A stretch of 60,774 nt of DNA from Bailinhaonella thermotolerans (GCF_003594875.1 NZ_QZEY01000029.1:1-60774), one strand, 5' to 3'. Counted from the stretch's first letter, positions 32,752 through 44,750 are shown. Numbers and translations: made by a program. Notes: a model not told the origin generated them from the sequence alone.

Positions 32752-34182
32752 ATGACATATGCGGAAGTACCGGAGCGCGCCCCCGCCGTGGAGCGCCGGA
32801 CGATCGACGTGATCCCCGACGCCGAGCGGCACGGCTCCCCGCGCAGCCAGTTCACCCTCTGGTTCGGCGCGAACATGCAGATCACCGCGATCGTGGACGG
32901 CGCGCTCGCCGTGGTCTTCGGCGCGGACGCGCTGTGGGCGATCCTGGCCCTGCTGATCGGCAACGTGCTCGGCGGCGTCGTGATGGCGCTGCACTCGGCC
33001 CAGGGCCCGCGCCTCGGACTGCCGCAGATGATCTCCAGCCGGGCGCAGTTCGGCGTGCTCGGCGCGGTGCTGCCGCTGGTCCTGGTGATCCTGATGTACC
33101 TGGGCTTCGCCGCCACCGGCAGCGTGCTCGCCGGGCAGGCGCTCGCGCGCGTCCTGCACATCCCCGACACCGCCGGGATCCTGATCTTCGGCGCGCTCAC
33201 GATCCTGGTCGCGGTCACCGGGTACCGCCTCATCCACGCGGTCGGCCGGGTCGCCACCGTCGTCGGCGTGGCCGGGCTGGGGTACCTGCTGATCGCGCTG
33301 TTCGCCAACTACGACGTGGGCGCGTTCGTCGGCGTCAAGGACTTCGACGCGGCCACCTTCCTGCTCGCCGTGGGCCTGGGGGCGGGCTGGCAGCTCACCT
33401 TCGGGCCGTACGTCGCGGACTACTCGCGCTACCTGCCCCGTGAGACGAGCGAGCGGGCGACCTTCTGGTCCACCTTCGCCGGCAGCGTGATCGGGTCGCA
33501 GTGGGCGATGACGCTGGGCGCGCTGATCGCCGCCGTCTCCGGCAAGGCCTTCATCGGCGACCAGGTCGGCTTCGTGGGCGAGCTGGCCGGGCCCGCCGCG
33601 ATCGCGATCCTGATCTACCTGGTGATCGTGGTGGGCAAGCTCACCGTGAACACCCTCAACGCCTACGGCGGCTTCATGTGCGTGCTCACCACCGTGACCG
33701 CGTTCAACGGCCGCTCCCGGATCTCCCCGGTCGCGCGGGCGCTGTACATCACCGGCTTCACCGCCGTCTCGGTCGCGGTCGCGGCGAGCGCGGACTTCCT
33801 GGACAACTTCAAGAACTTCGTGCTCGCCCTGCTCATGGTGTTCACCCCCTGGAGCGCGATCAACCTGACCGACTACTACCTGATCTCCAAGGAGCGGGTG
33901 GACATCCCCGCGCTGTACGACCCGCGCGGGCGCTACGGCCGCTGGAACACCACCGCCCTGGTCAGCTACGCCTTCGGCGTGGTGGTCCAGATCCCGTTCC
34001 TGGCGCAGAAGCTCTACACCGGCCCGGTCACCGAACTGCTCGGCGGCGCCGACATCTCCTGGATCGTCGGCCTGGCCGCGACCGCCGCCCTCTACTACCC
34101 CTGGGCCCGCCGTACGGCACGGCCGCCCGAGCGGATGATCTACCCCGCCGCCGCGGCGGGACAGGACGCCGCCGCGCGCTGA
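32752..34182 (+). CDS. NCS1-family permease of the hut operon
   Basis: 476 residues, about 12 membrane helices. The nucleobase-cation-symport-1 (cytosine/purine permease) pattern is clear: RSQFTLWFGANMQITAIVDGALAVVFG, NVLGGVVMALHSAQGPRLGLPQMISSRAQFG, FGPYVADYSRYLP, PWSAINLTDYYLISKERVDIPALYDP. The ATG at 32752 is eight bases after GAGAGG. Placement between hutC and hutU suggests uptake of histidine, urocanate or another imidazole rather than a nucleobase; that is inference. Confidence 0.9.
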   Translation: MTYAEVPERAPAVERRTIDVIPDAERHGSPRSQFTLWFGANMQITAIVDGALAVVFGADALWAILALLIGNVLGGVVMALHSAQGPRLGLPQMISSRAQFGVLGAVLPLVLVILMYLGFAATGSVLAGQALARVLHIPDTAGILIFGALTILVAVTGYRLIHAVGRVATVVGVAGLGYLLIALFANYDVGAFVGVKDFDAATFLLAVGLGAGWQLTFGPYVADYSRYLPRETSERATFWSTFAGSVIGSQWAMTLGALIAAVSGKAFIGDQVGFVGELAGPAAIAILIYLVIVVGKLTVNTLNAYGGFMCVLTTVTAFNGRSRISPVARALYITGFTAVSVAVAASADFLDNFKNFVLALLMVFTPWSAINLTDYYLISKERVDIPALYDPRGRYGRWNTTALVSYAFGVVVQIPFLAQKLYTGPVTELLGGADISWIVGLAATAALYYPWARRTARPPERMIYPAAAAGQDAAAR

Positions 34183-34233
34183 ACGCCGCTTCAAGGGCAT
34201 ACACCTACCAGACCGACACCGAAGGGAATCACC

Positions 34234-35889
<1,656 letters not shown>

Positions 35890-36022
35890 TGCCGCGTCCC
35901 GCGACGCGGACCGTACGGCGTCCCGCCACGACCGCCGGCCCCGCCGCCGCCCGTACGGCCGCCACCGGCCGGGCGGCGGCCGTACGGCGGGCGGGCCGCC
36001 CGGGTGGCCGGGAGGCGCGGCG

Positions 36023-37234
36023 GTGAGCGCGTCCTTCCAGGAGATGTGGGCGGACCTGCGGCCCATCGGCCGGGACGCCCGGACCGGGGGCTACCGCAGG
36101 TTCGCCTGGACCGGGGCCGACGCCGACTGCCGCGCGTGGTTCCGCGACCAGGCGCGGGCGCGCGGCCTGGCCTTCGAGGTGGACCGCAACGGCAACCAGT
36201 GGGCCTGGCTCGGCGACCCGGCCGCCGGGGACGCCGTGGTGACCGGCTCGCACCTGGACTCGGTACCGGACGGGGGCGCCTTCGACGGCCCCCTCGGCGT
36301 GGTCTCGGCGTTCGCCGCGCTCGACGAGCTGGCGCGGCGGGGCGCGACGCCCCGCCGCCCGGTGGCGGTCGTCAACTTCGGCGACGAGGAGGGGGCCAGG
36401 TTCGGCCTCGCCTGCGCCGGGTCGCGGCTCACCGCCGGGCGGCTCACCCCCGAGCGGGCCGCGGAGCTGCGCGACGCCGACGGGATCTCGCTGCCGCAGG
36501 CGATGGAACGCGCCGGGTACGACCCGGCGGCGATCGGCCCCGACGACGAACGGCTCGCCCGCGTCGGCGTCTTCGTCGAGCTGCACGTCGAGCAGGGCCG
36601 GTTCCTCGCCGACACGGAGTCTCCCGTGGGCGTGGCGTCGGCGATCTGGCCGCACGGGCGCTGGCGGTTCGACTTCCGGGGCGAGGCCAACCACGCGGGC
36701 ACCACCCGCGTCGAGGACCGCCGCGACCCGATGCTCGCCTACGCCGCCACCGTGCTCGCCGCCAGGGAACGCGCCGCCGCGGCGGGCGCGCTGGCCACCT
36801 TCGGCAAGCTCGCCGTCGAGCCGAACGGGGTCAACGCGATCCCGAGCCTGGTCCGCGCCTGGCTGGACTCCCGCGCCCCCGACGAGCCGACGCTCGCCGA
36901 GGTCGTCGAGGGGATCGAGCGCGCCGCCCGGGAGCACGGGATCGACGTCGACGTCACCCGCGAGTCGTTCACCCCCGTAGTGGAGTTCGCGCACGGGCCG
37001 CGCGAGGAGATCGTCCGGCTGCTCGCCGAGCGCCGGCCGTACGACGTGCCCGTCCTGCCCACGGGGGCCGGGCACGACGCGGGCATCCTGGCGGCGCGGG
37101 TGCCGACGGCGATGCTGTTCGTCCGCAACCCGACCGGCGTCTCCCACTCCCCCGCCGAGCACGCCCGCGAGGACGACTGCGCGGCCGGGGTCGAGGCGCT
37201 CGCCGACGTCCTGGAGGGCCTGGCATGCCGGTGA
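36023..37234 (+). CDS. M20 amidohydrolase of the allantoate amidohydrolase type, probable final hut enzyme
   Basis: 403 residues from a GTG. Di-metal M20 motifs: GSHLDSVPDGGAFDGPLGV, NFGDEEGARFG, ELHVEQG, the dimerisation-domain stretch FRGEANHAGTTRVEDRRDPM, and GAGHDAGILAARVPTAMLFV near the end. By sequence it is an allantoate / N-carbamoyl-amino-acid hydrolase. In actinomycete hut clusters this gene occupies the place of hutG, between hutU and hutF, so hydrolysis of N-formyl-L-glutamate is inferred. A 45-codon Arg-rich open frame (35889-36026) fills the gap before it and is probably not a gene. Confidence 0.88.
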   Translation: MSASFQEMWADLRPIGRDARTGGYRRFAWTGADADCRAWFRDQARARGLAFEVDRNGNQWAWLGDPAAGDAVVTGSHLDSVPDGGAFDGPLGVVSAFAALDELARRGATPRRPVAVVNFGDEEGARFGLACAGSRLTAGRLTPERAAELRDADGISLPQAMERAGYDPAAIGPDDERLARVGVFVELHVEQGRFLADTESPVGVASAIWPHGRWRFDFRGEANHAGTTRVEDRRDPMLAYAATVLAARERAAAAGALATFGKLAVEPNGVNAIPSLVRAWLDSRAPDEPTLAEVVEGIERAAREHGIDVDVTRESFTPVVEFAHGPREEIVRLLAERRPYDVPVLPTGAGHDAGILAARVPTAMLFVRNPTGVSHSPAEHAREDDCAAGVEALADVLEGLACR

Positions 37235-38580
37235 CGTACTTCGCGGAGCACGCCTGGACCGGCGGCGGCGTCGCCTCCGGCGTCGTGATCGAGGTCGCCG
37301 GGGACCGGATCGCCGCCGTGCGCACCGGCGTGCCCACGCCCCCGCCGGGGGCCGAGGTCCTGCGCGGCCTGACGATCCCCGGGCTCGCCAACGCGCACTC
37401 GCACGCCTTCCACCGCGCCCTGCGCGGGTCCGTCCAGGCCGGGTCCGGCACCTTCTGGACCTGGCGCGAGATCATGTACGGCGTCGCCGCCCGCCTGTCC
37501 CCGGAGTCCTACCTCGCGCTCGCGCGGGCGGTGTACGCCGAGATGGCGCTGGCCGGGATCACCTGCGTCGGGGAGTTCCACTACCTCCACCACGCGCCCG
37601 GCGGGACGCCGTACCTGGAGCCCAACATCATGGGCGAGGCGCTGATCGAGGCCGCGGCCCAGGCCGGGATCCGGATCACGCTGCTGGACACCTGCTACCT
37701 GTCCTCGGGGTTCGGCGCGCCGCCGGACGAGCACCAGCTCCGGTTCAGCGACGGCGACGCGGAGACCTGGGCGGCGCGGGCGGCGGCGCTGAAGGACCGG
37801 CCGCACGCCCGGATCGGCGCGGCGATCCACTCGGTCCGCGCGGTCCCCGCGGGCCAGCTCGCGACGGTCGCCGAGTGGGCCGCCACGCGCCGGGCGCCGC
37901 TGCACGTCCACCTGTCGGAGCAGCCGGCCGAGAACGAGGCGTGCCTGCGCGCCCACGGGTGCACGCCGACCCGGCTGCTGGCCGACCACGGCGTGCTCGG
38001 GCCGCGCGCGTCGGCCGTGCACGCCACCCACCTGACCGGCGAGGACGTGTCACTGCTGGGCGGTTCGGGCACGACCGTGTGCATGTGCCCCACCACCGAG
38101 CGGGACCTCGCCGACGGCATCGGCCCGGCCGCCGACCTCGCGCGCGCCGGGTCGCCGCTGAGCCTGGGCAGCGACAGCCACGCGGTGATCGACCTCTTCG
38201 AGGAGGCGCGGGCGATGGAACTGGACGAGCGCCTGCGCACCCGCCGCCGGGGGCACTGGGCCGCCGGCGACCTGCTGCGCGCCGCCACCGGGGACGGGCA
38301 CGCCTCCCTGGGCTGGCCGGAGGCCGGCCGCGTCGAGCCGGGGGCCCTGGCCGACCTCACCACGGTCGCGCTCGACTCGGTGCGCACCGCCGGGCCGCCG
38401 CCCGCGCTCGCCGCCGAGACCGCCGTGTTCGCGGCGACGGCCGCCGACGTGCGCCACGTCATCGTGGGCGGGCGTACCGTCGTGCGCGACGGCGCCCACA
38501 CGCTGGTGGGGGACGTCGCCGCCGCGCTGGCCGAGGCCGTCGGCCCGCTGACCGGCCCGGGCGGGACGCCGCACGCCTGA
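37225..38580 (+). CDS. hutF: Formimidoylglutamate deiminase
   Basis: Deaminates N-formimino-L-glutamate to N-formyl-L-glutamate. 451 residues from the ATG at 37225, six bases after GGAGGG and overlapping the previous gene by 10 bp. Amidohydrolase-superfamily markers: TIPGLANAHSHAFHRALRG (metal HxH), VGEFHYLHH, HVHLSEQPAENEAC, VHATHLTGED, and SLGSDSHAVIDLFEEARAMEL (catalytic Asp). Acts between HutI and the M20 hydrolase, placing this organism on the five-enzyme histidine route. Confidence 0.93.
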   Translation: MPVTYFAEHAWTGGGVASGVVIEVAGDRIAAVRTGVPTPPPGAEVLRGLTIPGLANAHSHAFHRALRGSVQAGSGTFWTWREIMYGVAARLSPESYLALARAVYAEMALAGITCVGEFHYLHHAPGGTPYLEPNIMGEALIEAAAQAGIRITLLDTCYLSSGFGAPPDEHQLRFSDGDAETWAARAAALKDRPHARIGAAIHSVRAVPAGQLATVAEWAATRRAPLHVHLSEQPAENEACLRAHGCTPTRLLADHGVLGPRASAVHATHLTGEDVSLLGGSGTTVCMCPTTERDLADGIGPAADLARAGSPLSLGSDSHAVIDLFEEARAMELDERLRTRRRGHWAAGDLLRAATGDGHASLGWPEAGRVEPGALADLTTVALDSVRTAGPPPALAAETAVFAATAADVRHVIVGGRTVVRDGAHTLVGDVAAALAEAVGPLTGPGGTPHA

Positions 38581-38667
38581 CCCCCGCCCCACCACACCTC
38601 GACCCACGCCGCCGGGCCCGGCCGCACGCGCCGCCGGGCCCGGGGCCCGCAGAAAGGAAGACCCGCC

Positions 38668-39822
38668 ATGGCCATCGCCGTCACCGGGATCGGCAGCCTG
38701 CTCACCAACGACCCGGAGCTGGGCACGATCACGGACGCCGCCGTCGTGATGGAGGGCGAGCGCGTCGCCTGGGTCGGCCCGTCCGCCCAGGCCCCGGCGG
38801 CCGACGAGCGCGTGGACGCCGGGGGCCGCGCGGCGATCCCGGGGTTCGTGGACTCGCACGCGCACCTGGTGTTCGCCGGGGACCGCACCGCCGAGTTCAA
38901 CGCCCGCATGTCCGGCCGGCCGTACACCGCGGGCGGGATCCGGACCACGGTCGCCGCCACCCGCGCCGCGACGGACGAGGAACTGGACGCGAACGTGGCG
39001 CGGTACGTCGCCGAGGCGCTCCGGCAGGGCACGACGACGATCGAGTGCAAGTCCGGGTACGGCCTCACCGTCGAGGACGAGGCGCGGTCGCTGCGGGCCG
39101 CCGCCAACCACACCGACGAGGTGACCTACCTGGGGGCGCACATCGTCGCCCCCGAGTACGACGACGACCCGGCCGGCTACGTGGACCTGGTCACCGGCCC
39201 CATGCTCGCCGCGTGCGCGCCGTACGCCCGCTGGGTGGACGTCTTCTGCGAGCGCGGCGCCTTCGACGGCGACCAGGCCCGCGCGATCCTCACGGCCGGA
39301 GCCAAGGCCGGCCTGACCCCCCGCGTCCACGCCAACCAGCTCGGCCCCGGGCCCGGCGTGCGGCTCGCCGTGGAGCTGGGCGCGGCCTCCGCCGACCACT
39401 GCACCCACCTGTCCGACGCCGACGTGGACGCCCTCGCGAGCGGGGACACCGTCGCCACCCTCCTGCCGGGGGCGGAGTTCTCCACCCGCGCGCCGTACCC
39501 CGACGCCCGCCGGCTGATCGACGCCGGCGTCACGGTCGCCCTGTCCACGGACTGCAACCCCGGCTCCAGCTTCACCAGCTCCATGCCGTTCTGCGTCGCG
39601 ATCGCCGTACGCGAGATGGGGATGACCCCCGACGAGGCGGTGGTCGCCGCGACGCTGGGCGGCGCCAGGGCGCTGCGCCGCGACGACGTGGGCCGCCTGT
39701 CCCCCGGCGCCCGCGCCGACCTCGTCCTCCTCGACGCCCCCAGCCACGTCCACCTCGCCTACCGCCCCGGCGTCCCCCTGGTGTCGGCCGTGTGGCGCGG
39801 CGGCGTCCGCCACACCGGCTGA
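38668..39822 (+). CDS. hutI: Imidazolonepropionase
   Basis: Hydrolyses imidazolone-5-propionate to N-formimino-L-glutamate. 384 residues with GAAAGGAAG before the ATG. Motifs: [69 protein letters not shown] and [18 protein letters not shown], the family metal and substrate sites. Last gene of the hut operon, 87 bp after hutF. Confidence 0.95.
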   Translation: MAIAVTGIGSLLTNDPELGTITDAAVVMEGERVAWVGPSAQAPAADERVDAGGRAAIPGFVDSHAHLVFAGDRTAEFNARMSGRPYTAGGIRTTVAATRAATDEELDANVARYVAEALRQGTTTIECKSGYGLTVEDEARSLRAAANHTDEVTYLGAHIVAPEYDDDPAGYVDLVTGPMLAACAPYARWVDVFCERGAFDGDQARAILTAGAKAGLTPRVHANQLGPGPGVRLAVELGAASADHCTHLSDADVDALASGDTVATLLPGAEFSTRAPYPDARRLIDAGVTVALSTDCNPGSSFTSSMPFCVAIAVREMGMTPDEAVVAATLGGARALRRDDVGRLSPGARADLVLLDAPSHVHLAYRPGVPLVSAVWRGGVRHTG

Positions 39823-39955
39823 CCGCCCGGACGCGCCCTCCCCCGGATCGCCGCGCGGCCCGCCCTGGCACCATGTCTTGCTGTGACCACCAGCCTCCAT
39901 CGCCCCCGCCGGGCACACGACGGGCCGCGCGGCGCCGCGCCGTACAGGGGCGGCC

Positions 39956-41604
39956 ATGACGGCTGAGGGCCCGGCGGCGCGGTGGCGGGCGGCCGAGCGC
40001 GCCCGCTGGCAGACCTTCGACTGCCCGCGCACCGTCCTGGCCATCGCCAGGACGCACACCTCGGCGCTCCGCCTGCTGGACGCGCTCACGGTCTTCGACG
40101 GCGACGAGCGCGTCCAGGTCCTGTTCGCCTTCGACGAGTCCTCGGCGTTCGGCGGCGGCGTCGCGCGATCGCTCGCCGAGCGCGGCGCCCGCGTCGTCCC
40201 GTGGGAGGAGGTCAGGGACCTGGACCACGATCTGGCGCTGACCGCGAGCGAGAACGTCGACCTCGGCCGCGTGGACGGCCCGGTCGTCGTCCTCCCCCAC
40301 GGCATCGGCTTCCACAAGTACGTCCCCGACTCCAACGGCGGCGGCGAACGCGTGTCCGGTGTGGTGCCGGTCAGGCACCTGCGCGGCAAGGACGTCCTGA
40401 TGGCGGTGTCCCACCCCGCCCAGCGCGACGCGCTCCGGCCGGTCTGCCCCGAGGCCGCCGAGCGGTGCGTGGTCGTCGGCGACCCCGTCCTCGACCGGCT
40501 GACGGCCAGCCTGCCCCTGCGCGACCTGTACCGGGCCGAGCTGGGCGTCGCCCGCCACCAGCGGCTCGTCGTGCTGACCTCCACCTGGGGCCGGGACTCC
40601 CTCCTCGGGGCCCGCCCGCGCCTGCCGGCCGAACTCCTGGCCGCGCTGCCCGCCGACGAGTACCGCGTCGCGCTCGCCGCCCACCCCAACATCGCGTCCT
40701 GGCACGGGGAGTTCCACCTGTCCCAGGCCCTCGCCGGGGCCCGCGCCGCCGGTCTCCTGCGCTTACCGCCCGCCGACGGGTGGCAGGCCGCCCTGGTCGC
40801 CGCCGACCTGGTGATCGGCGACCACGGCTCGGTGACCCTGTACGCCGCCGCCCTGGACCGCCCCCTGCTCCTCAACCCCCCGTCCGCCACCACCGTCCCC
40901 GGCACCCCACCCGCCGACCTGGCCCGGTCCGCGCCCCGGCTGTCGGCCGACCATGACCTCGCCGAGCAGCTCGCCCGGGCCGCCGACGCCCACGTCCCGG
41001 GCCGCTTCGCGGACCTGACCGCCGGGTGTTCGCCCACCGGGGCGAGTCCCTCCAGGTCTTCCGCGCCCTGCTGTACGAGCGCCTGGCCCTGCCCGTCCCG
41101 GATCGCCCTGCCCCGGTCCTGGCCGTCCCCGCGCCGCGCGCGGTGGCGACGCCTGCCCGCAGCCACACGGTCCTCGCCCGCACCCTCGCCCCCGGCGAGA
41201 TCGAGCTGCGGCGCTATCCCGCCTCCGGCGTCGGGCCCCGCCCGGGCGAGCCCGGGGCGTACCGGCACCTCGCCAGTCAGGAGGACGAGCCCGACCGCCT
41301 TCTCGCCGAGAACGCCTCCGTCGTGGTGCGCTCCCGCGTCACGGACCGCGCCGAGGCGCGCGCCTGGCTCGCCGCCGCGCTCGGCCACCATCCCGGCGCC
41401 GCCATGGCCGCCGCCGCGACCCCCGGCGGCTGCCTCTGCCTCCTCCGCGACACCCGCGAATTCGAGGTCACCACCTCCGACCCCGCCCTCGCCGCCTCAG
41501 CCCTCCACGCCACTCTCCAAGCCGGTCTCCCGCCCCAGGGCCCCTTGAAGATCCGCACCGGTCCCCGGACCACCTCCCTCCACCTGACCCCGGCATCGGG
41601 TTAG
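39956..41604 (+). pseudogene. Glycosyltransferase-B-like protein interrupted by a one-base frameshift
   Basis: The frame from the ATG at 39956 codes 356 sensible residues (TVLAIARTHTSALRLLDAL, VQVLFAFDESSAFGGGVA, VVVLPHGIGFHKYVP, VVVGDPVLDRL, AALVAADLVIGDHGSVTLYAAALDRPLLL), a layout like CDP-glycerol-transferase-type GT-B proteins. At LTAG (near 41024) the sense moves to another frame that continues HRGESLQVFRALLYERLALPV to TAG at 41602. One extra G in the GGG at 41024-41026 would restore a single protein of about 549 residues. It may be a real mutation, a polyG length variant or a sequencing error. Codon 270 (40763-40765) is a rare TTA. Converges with the STAND gene, overlapping by 4 bp. Confidence 0.75.
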
Positions 41605-43811
41605 GTGGACGAGGGTCGCAGGTGGGGCGCCAGGCGGTCGGCGTGGGGGTGGCCGGTGGAGCGGTAGATGTGGAGGGCGGCTTCCAGGTGGGTCCGGGCG
41701 GTTCGGGGGTCGGCTCGGCGGGTGGCGAGATCCGCCAGGCGTTCGTGGGCCTCGGCCTCGTAGTGGAGGCCCGCCAGGAGGGGGAGGGCCTGGCGCAGGG
41801 CGCCGGCGGCCTCGTCGTCGCGGGCCGTGCCGGTCAGGGCGTCGGCGGTGGCGATCAGGGCGCGGCCGGTCATGCGGGTGTCGCCCAGCCAGGCGAGGAG
41901 GTCGCGGGCGCGGTCCAGCAGGGGCAGGGCCTCGGCGGGGCGGCCGAGGCGGGTCAGGGCGCACGCCTCGAAGTAGAGCGTGAGAGCCACGCCACGCCAC
42001 TCGCCCGCGTCGGCGTTGAGGTCGTGGGCGCGGCGGTAGGCGTCCAGCGCCGCCGCCGGGTCGGCCCGGTCCAGGTGCCGGCCGCGGAACTCCCACGCCG
42101 ACGCGAGCAGGATCGGGTCGCCCGCGCGCTCGGCCAGGCGGACGGCCTCCGCCGACTCCGCGTCTGACTCCCGCGTCTCGCCGCGGTCGCCGTGGGCCCG
42201 CGACACGAGCATGCGCAGGCGGGCCTCGGCGCGCTCGTCGCCACACCGCCGCGCGGCCTCGATGCCCAGGTGGCTGGTGGTGAGCCAGTCGCCGAGGTGG
42301 CGGTGGTTGAGGTAGTACGCCGTCAGGGCCTCGGCGAGCTGCCAGCACTCGGCGTCCCAGCCGCGGTCGGCGGCGGTGCGCACGATCGTCACCAGGTTCG
42401 CCCGCTCGGCCCGCAGCCAGGCCAGCGCCGCGGCCTTGGGGTCCGGCCCGGCGAACGGGTCCTCCTCGACGGCCGGCAGCCTGCCGTGATCGGCGATCCG
42501 GGTCCGCTCCCCCATGACGGCGCGGTCGGCGAGAGCCGTACGGGCCAGGTAGAAGCGGACGACCCGGCGGAGCACGGCCTCGCGGGGCTCCTCGGCGGCG
42601 AGCCCGGCGGCGTGCGCGCGGATCAGCTCGTGGAAGCCGAACCGGCCCTCCGGCCGCCGCTCCAGCAGGCGGGCGTCGGCGAGCGTGTCCAGCAGCGCAC
42701 GCGCCATCTTGGGTTCGAGGGAGGCGGCCACGGCCGCGGTATCGACGGCGATGTCGGCGACGGGCAGCAGCCCCAGCCTGCGGTACAGCCGCCGCGCGGG
42801 CTCGGGCAGGCGTTCGTAGGACGCGGTGAAGTTCTCGCTCACGATCTCCCGTCCTCCCAGCGACAACGCGGACAGCCGGCGGCTCTCGTCGGCGAGCTCG
42901 GCGGCCAGGTCTCCCAGTGTGGCCCCGTGCAGGGCGGCCACGCGCGCGCCGAGGGCGAGGATGGCCAGCGGCAGCCCCGCGCACAGCCGTACCAGATCGG
43001 CCCCCGCGCCCTGGGCGGGGACCCCGGCGACGTGGGCGAACAGCTCCGACCCGCTCTCGTCGTCGAGCGCGCCCACCTCCAGGAAGACCGCGCCGTCCAG
43101 CCGCAGTTCCGCCAGGTCCGCGCACGTGGTGACCAGCACCAGGCTCCCGGGCGCCTTCGGCAGCAGCGCCCGCACCTGCGCGGGCTCGGTCGCGTCCTCG
43201 ACGACCACCAGGACCGCCGCCCGCGCCGTACGGCTGCGCAGCAGGTTCGACCGGGCCCCGGTGGCGCCCGGCAGGTGCTCCTCGCGCACGCCGAGGCCGG
43301 ACAGGCACGCGGCCAGCATGCCGCCGAGGTCGGCCGCGCCGCGCCCGGCCCGGAAGTCGGCGCAGGCCACGTGCAGGTCGCCGCCGGGGAACCGCTCGCC
43401 GAACAGGTAGGCGAACTGGCGGGCGGCGGCGCGCTTCCCGATGCCGGGCGGCCCGGAGATCACCGCGATCCGCGGCGGGGCGGGACCTCCCGCGACGAGG
43501 CCGGCCAGGCGGTTCAGCAGTTCGTGCCGGTCCACGAACCCGGGCGCGGGCGGCGGGGTCTGCCGGGGCGTCTCCGCGCCGGGACCGGCGGTGATCGAGC
43601 CGTGCACGTCGCCGGCGACCTGGATCACGGTGTGCGCCCGGCCCCCGAACTCGTTGCCGGGAACGCCGGGAACGCCAGGACCGCCAGGACCGCCGGAGCC
43701 GCCGGGGCCGCTCTGACCGCCCGCGCGGCCCTGGGCGTCCGAGCCGCCCCGAACATCCCGATGGTCCCGATCCCCGGATCCGCGCACCCACGCACCGCCC
43801 AGCCTCAGCAC
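41601..43811 (-). CDS. STAND/NB-ARC ATPase with TPR repeats
   Basis: 736 residues from a GTG. The N-terminus (~1-75) is Gly/Pro-rich and collagen-like, then VIQVAGDVHGSITAG. NB-ARC at ~90-350: FVDRHELLNRLAGLV, Walker A ISGPPGIGKRAAARQ, Walker B AAVLVVVEDATEP, LCAGLPLAILALGARVA. The C-terminal ~330 residues hold TPR-like helices (AAALDAYRRAHDLNADAGEWRGVALTLYFEACALTRLGRPAEALPLLDRA). The Walker A Thr/Ser after GK is Arg, so Mg2+ coordination should be impaired. Such proteins act as signal-transducing switches, including in defence; no effector domain is visible. Confidence in the class is high, in a role low. Confidence 0.85.
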   Translation of the reverse strand: MLRLGGAWVRGSGDRDHRDVRGGSDAQGRAGGQSGPGGSGGPGGPGVPGVPGNEFGGRAHTVIQVAGDVHGSITAGPGAETPRQTPPPAPGFVDRHELLNRLAGLVAGGPAPPRIAVISGPPGIGKRAAARQFAYLFGERFPGGDLHVACADFRAGRGAADLGGMLAACLSGLGVREEHLPGATGARSNLLRSRTARAAVLVVVEDATEPAQVRALLPKAPGSLVLVTTCADLAELRLDGAVFLEVGALDDESGSELFAHVAGVPAQGAGADLVRLCAGLPLAILALGARVAALHGATLGDLAAELADESRRLSALSLGGREIVSENFTASYERLPEPARRLYRRLGLLPVADIAVDTAAVAASLEPKMARALLDTLADARLLERRPEGRFGFHELIRAHAAGLAAEEPREAVLRRVVRFYLARTALADRAVMGERTRIADHGRLPAVEEDPFAGPDPKAAALAWLRAERANLVTIVRTAADRGWDAECWQLAEALTAYYLNHRHLGDWLTTSHLGIEAARRCGDERAEARLRMLVSRAHGDRGETRESDAESAEAVRLAERAGDPILLASAWEFRGRHLDRADPAAALDAYRRAHDLNADAGEWRGVALTLYFEACALTRLGRPAEALPLLDRARDLLAWLGDTRMTGRALIATADALTGTARDDEAAGALRQALPLLAGLHYEAEAHERLADLATRRADPRTARTHLEAALHIYRSTGHPHADRLAPHLRPSST

Positions 43812-43970
43812 ATGATCGACGCTCCGACGCTACCCCGCCCGGCGCCCGCGGGCACGCGCGACCGCCGGATCCCCGGATCCCCGGCTCCCCGGTCAGCCGA
43901 TCGCCGGGGCGGTCGCCTCGCCGGGCCGTCGATCGCCGGCCGGACGCCCGGGCGGCCCATCGCCAGGCGG

Positions 43971-44750
43971 TCAGGCGTGCTGACTGGAGACCGAGACGAC
44001 CTCGCCGGTCATGTACGACGAGTAGTCGCAGGCCAGGAAGACGATCACGTTGGCGACCTCCCACGGCTCGGCGTACCTCCCGAACGCCTCCCGCGCCGTC
44101 AGCTCCTCCAGCAGCTCGGCCGAGGTCACCTTCACCAGGTGCGGGTGCATGGCCAGCGAGGGCGACACGGCGTTGACGCGCACCCCGAAGTCGGCGGCCT
44201 CCAGCGCCGCGCAGCGCGTCAGCGCCATGACCCCGGCCTTGGCCGCCGCGTAGTGCGCCTGCCCCCGCTGCGCCCGCCAGCCGATCACCGAGGCGTTGTT
44301 GACGATCGCCCCGCCGCCGGGCCGGTCCCGCATGATCCGCAGCGCCGCGCGGGTGCAGCGCATGGTCCCGGTCAGGGTGATGTCCAGCACGCGGTCCCAC
44401 TGCTCGTCGGTCATCTCGGCCAGTTCGGCGGTGCCGCCCAGCCCGGCGTTGTTGACCGCCACGTCGACGCGGCCGAAGCGCTCGACCGCCGTGCCGTACA
44501 GCCGCCCGACCTGTTCCTCGGAGGTGACGTCGCAGGGGACGGCGGCCACCCGGCCGGCCCCGAACTCCTTCTCCAGCTCCGCCAGGGACTGCCCGAGGCG
44601 GCGCTCGTGCGCGTCGCTGATCAGCACGCTCGCGCCCTCCTCCAGGCACCGCCGCGCGGTCGCGCCCCCGATGCCCGCCCCCGCCGCCGCCGTGATGACG
44701 ACGACGCGGTCCTTGAGCAGGTCGTGGCCGGGCACGTAGGCGGGGATCAC
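43971..44750 (-). CDS. ipdF: IpdF, SDR dehydrogenase of steroid C/D-ring degradation
   Basis: 259 residues from a GTG seven bases after GGAGG. Opens AYVPGHDLLKDRVVVITAAAGAGIGGATARRCLEEGASVLISDAHERR, an unusual TAAAGAGIG cofactor loop shared with Rv3559c (IpdF). NNAGLGG, NNASVIGWRAQRGQAHYAAAKAGVMALTR (Ser, Tyr, Lys) and FLACDYSSYMTGEVVSVSSQHA follow. IpdF oxidises the 5-hydroxyl of the HIP-derived CoA intermediate. Divergent from ipdE1 with a KstR2 box between. Confidence 0.92.
   Translation of the reverse strand: MIPAYVPGHDLLKDRVVVITAAAGAGIGGATARRCLEEGASVLISDAHERRLGQSLAELEKEFGAGRVAAVPCDVTSEEQVGRLYGTAVERFGRVDVAVNNAGLGGTAELAEMTDEQWDRVLDITLTGTMRCTRAALRIMRDRPGGGAIVNNASVIGWRAQRGQAHYAAAKAGVMALTRCAALEAADFGVRVNAVSPSLAMHPHLVKVTSAELLEELTAREAFGRYAEPWEVANVIVFLACDYSSYMTGEVVSVSSQHA

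Noticed and set aside
39873-39959. 28-codon ORF (MSCCDHQPP...) just before the GT-like gene, considered as a second peptide precursor
   Set aside because: No good ribosome-binding site, no modifying enzyme in line, and a Pro/Arg-rich tail; only the CC pair drew attention.
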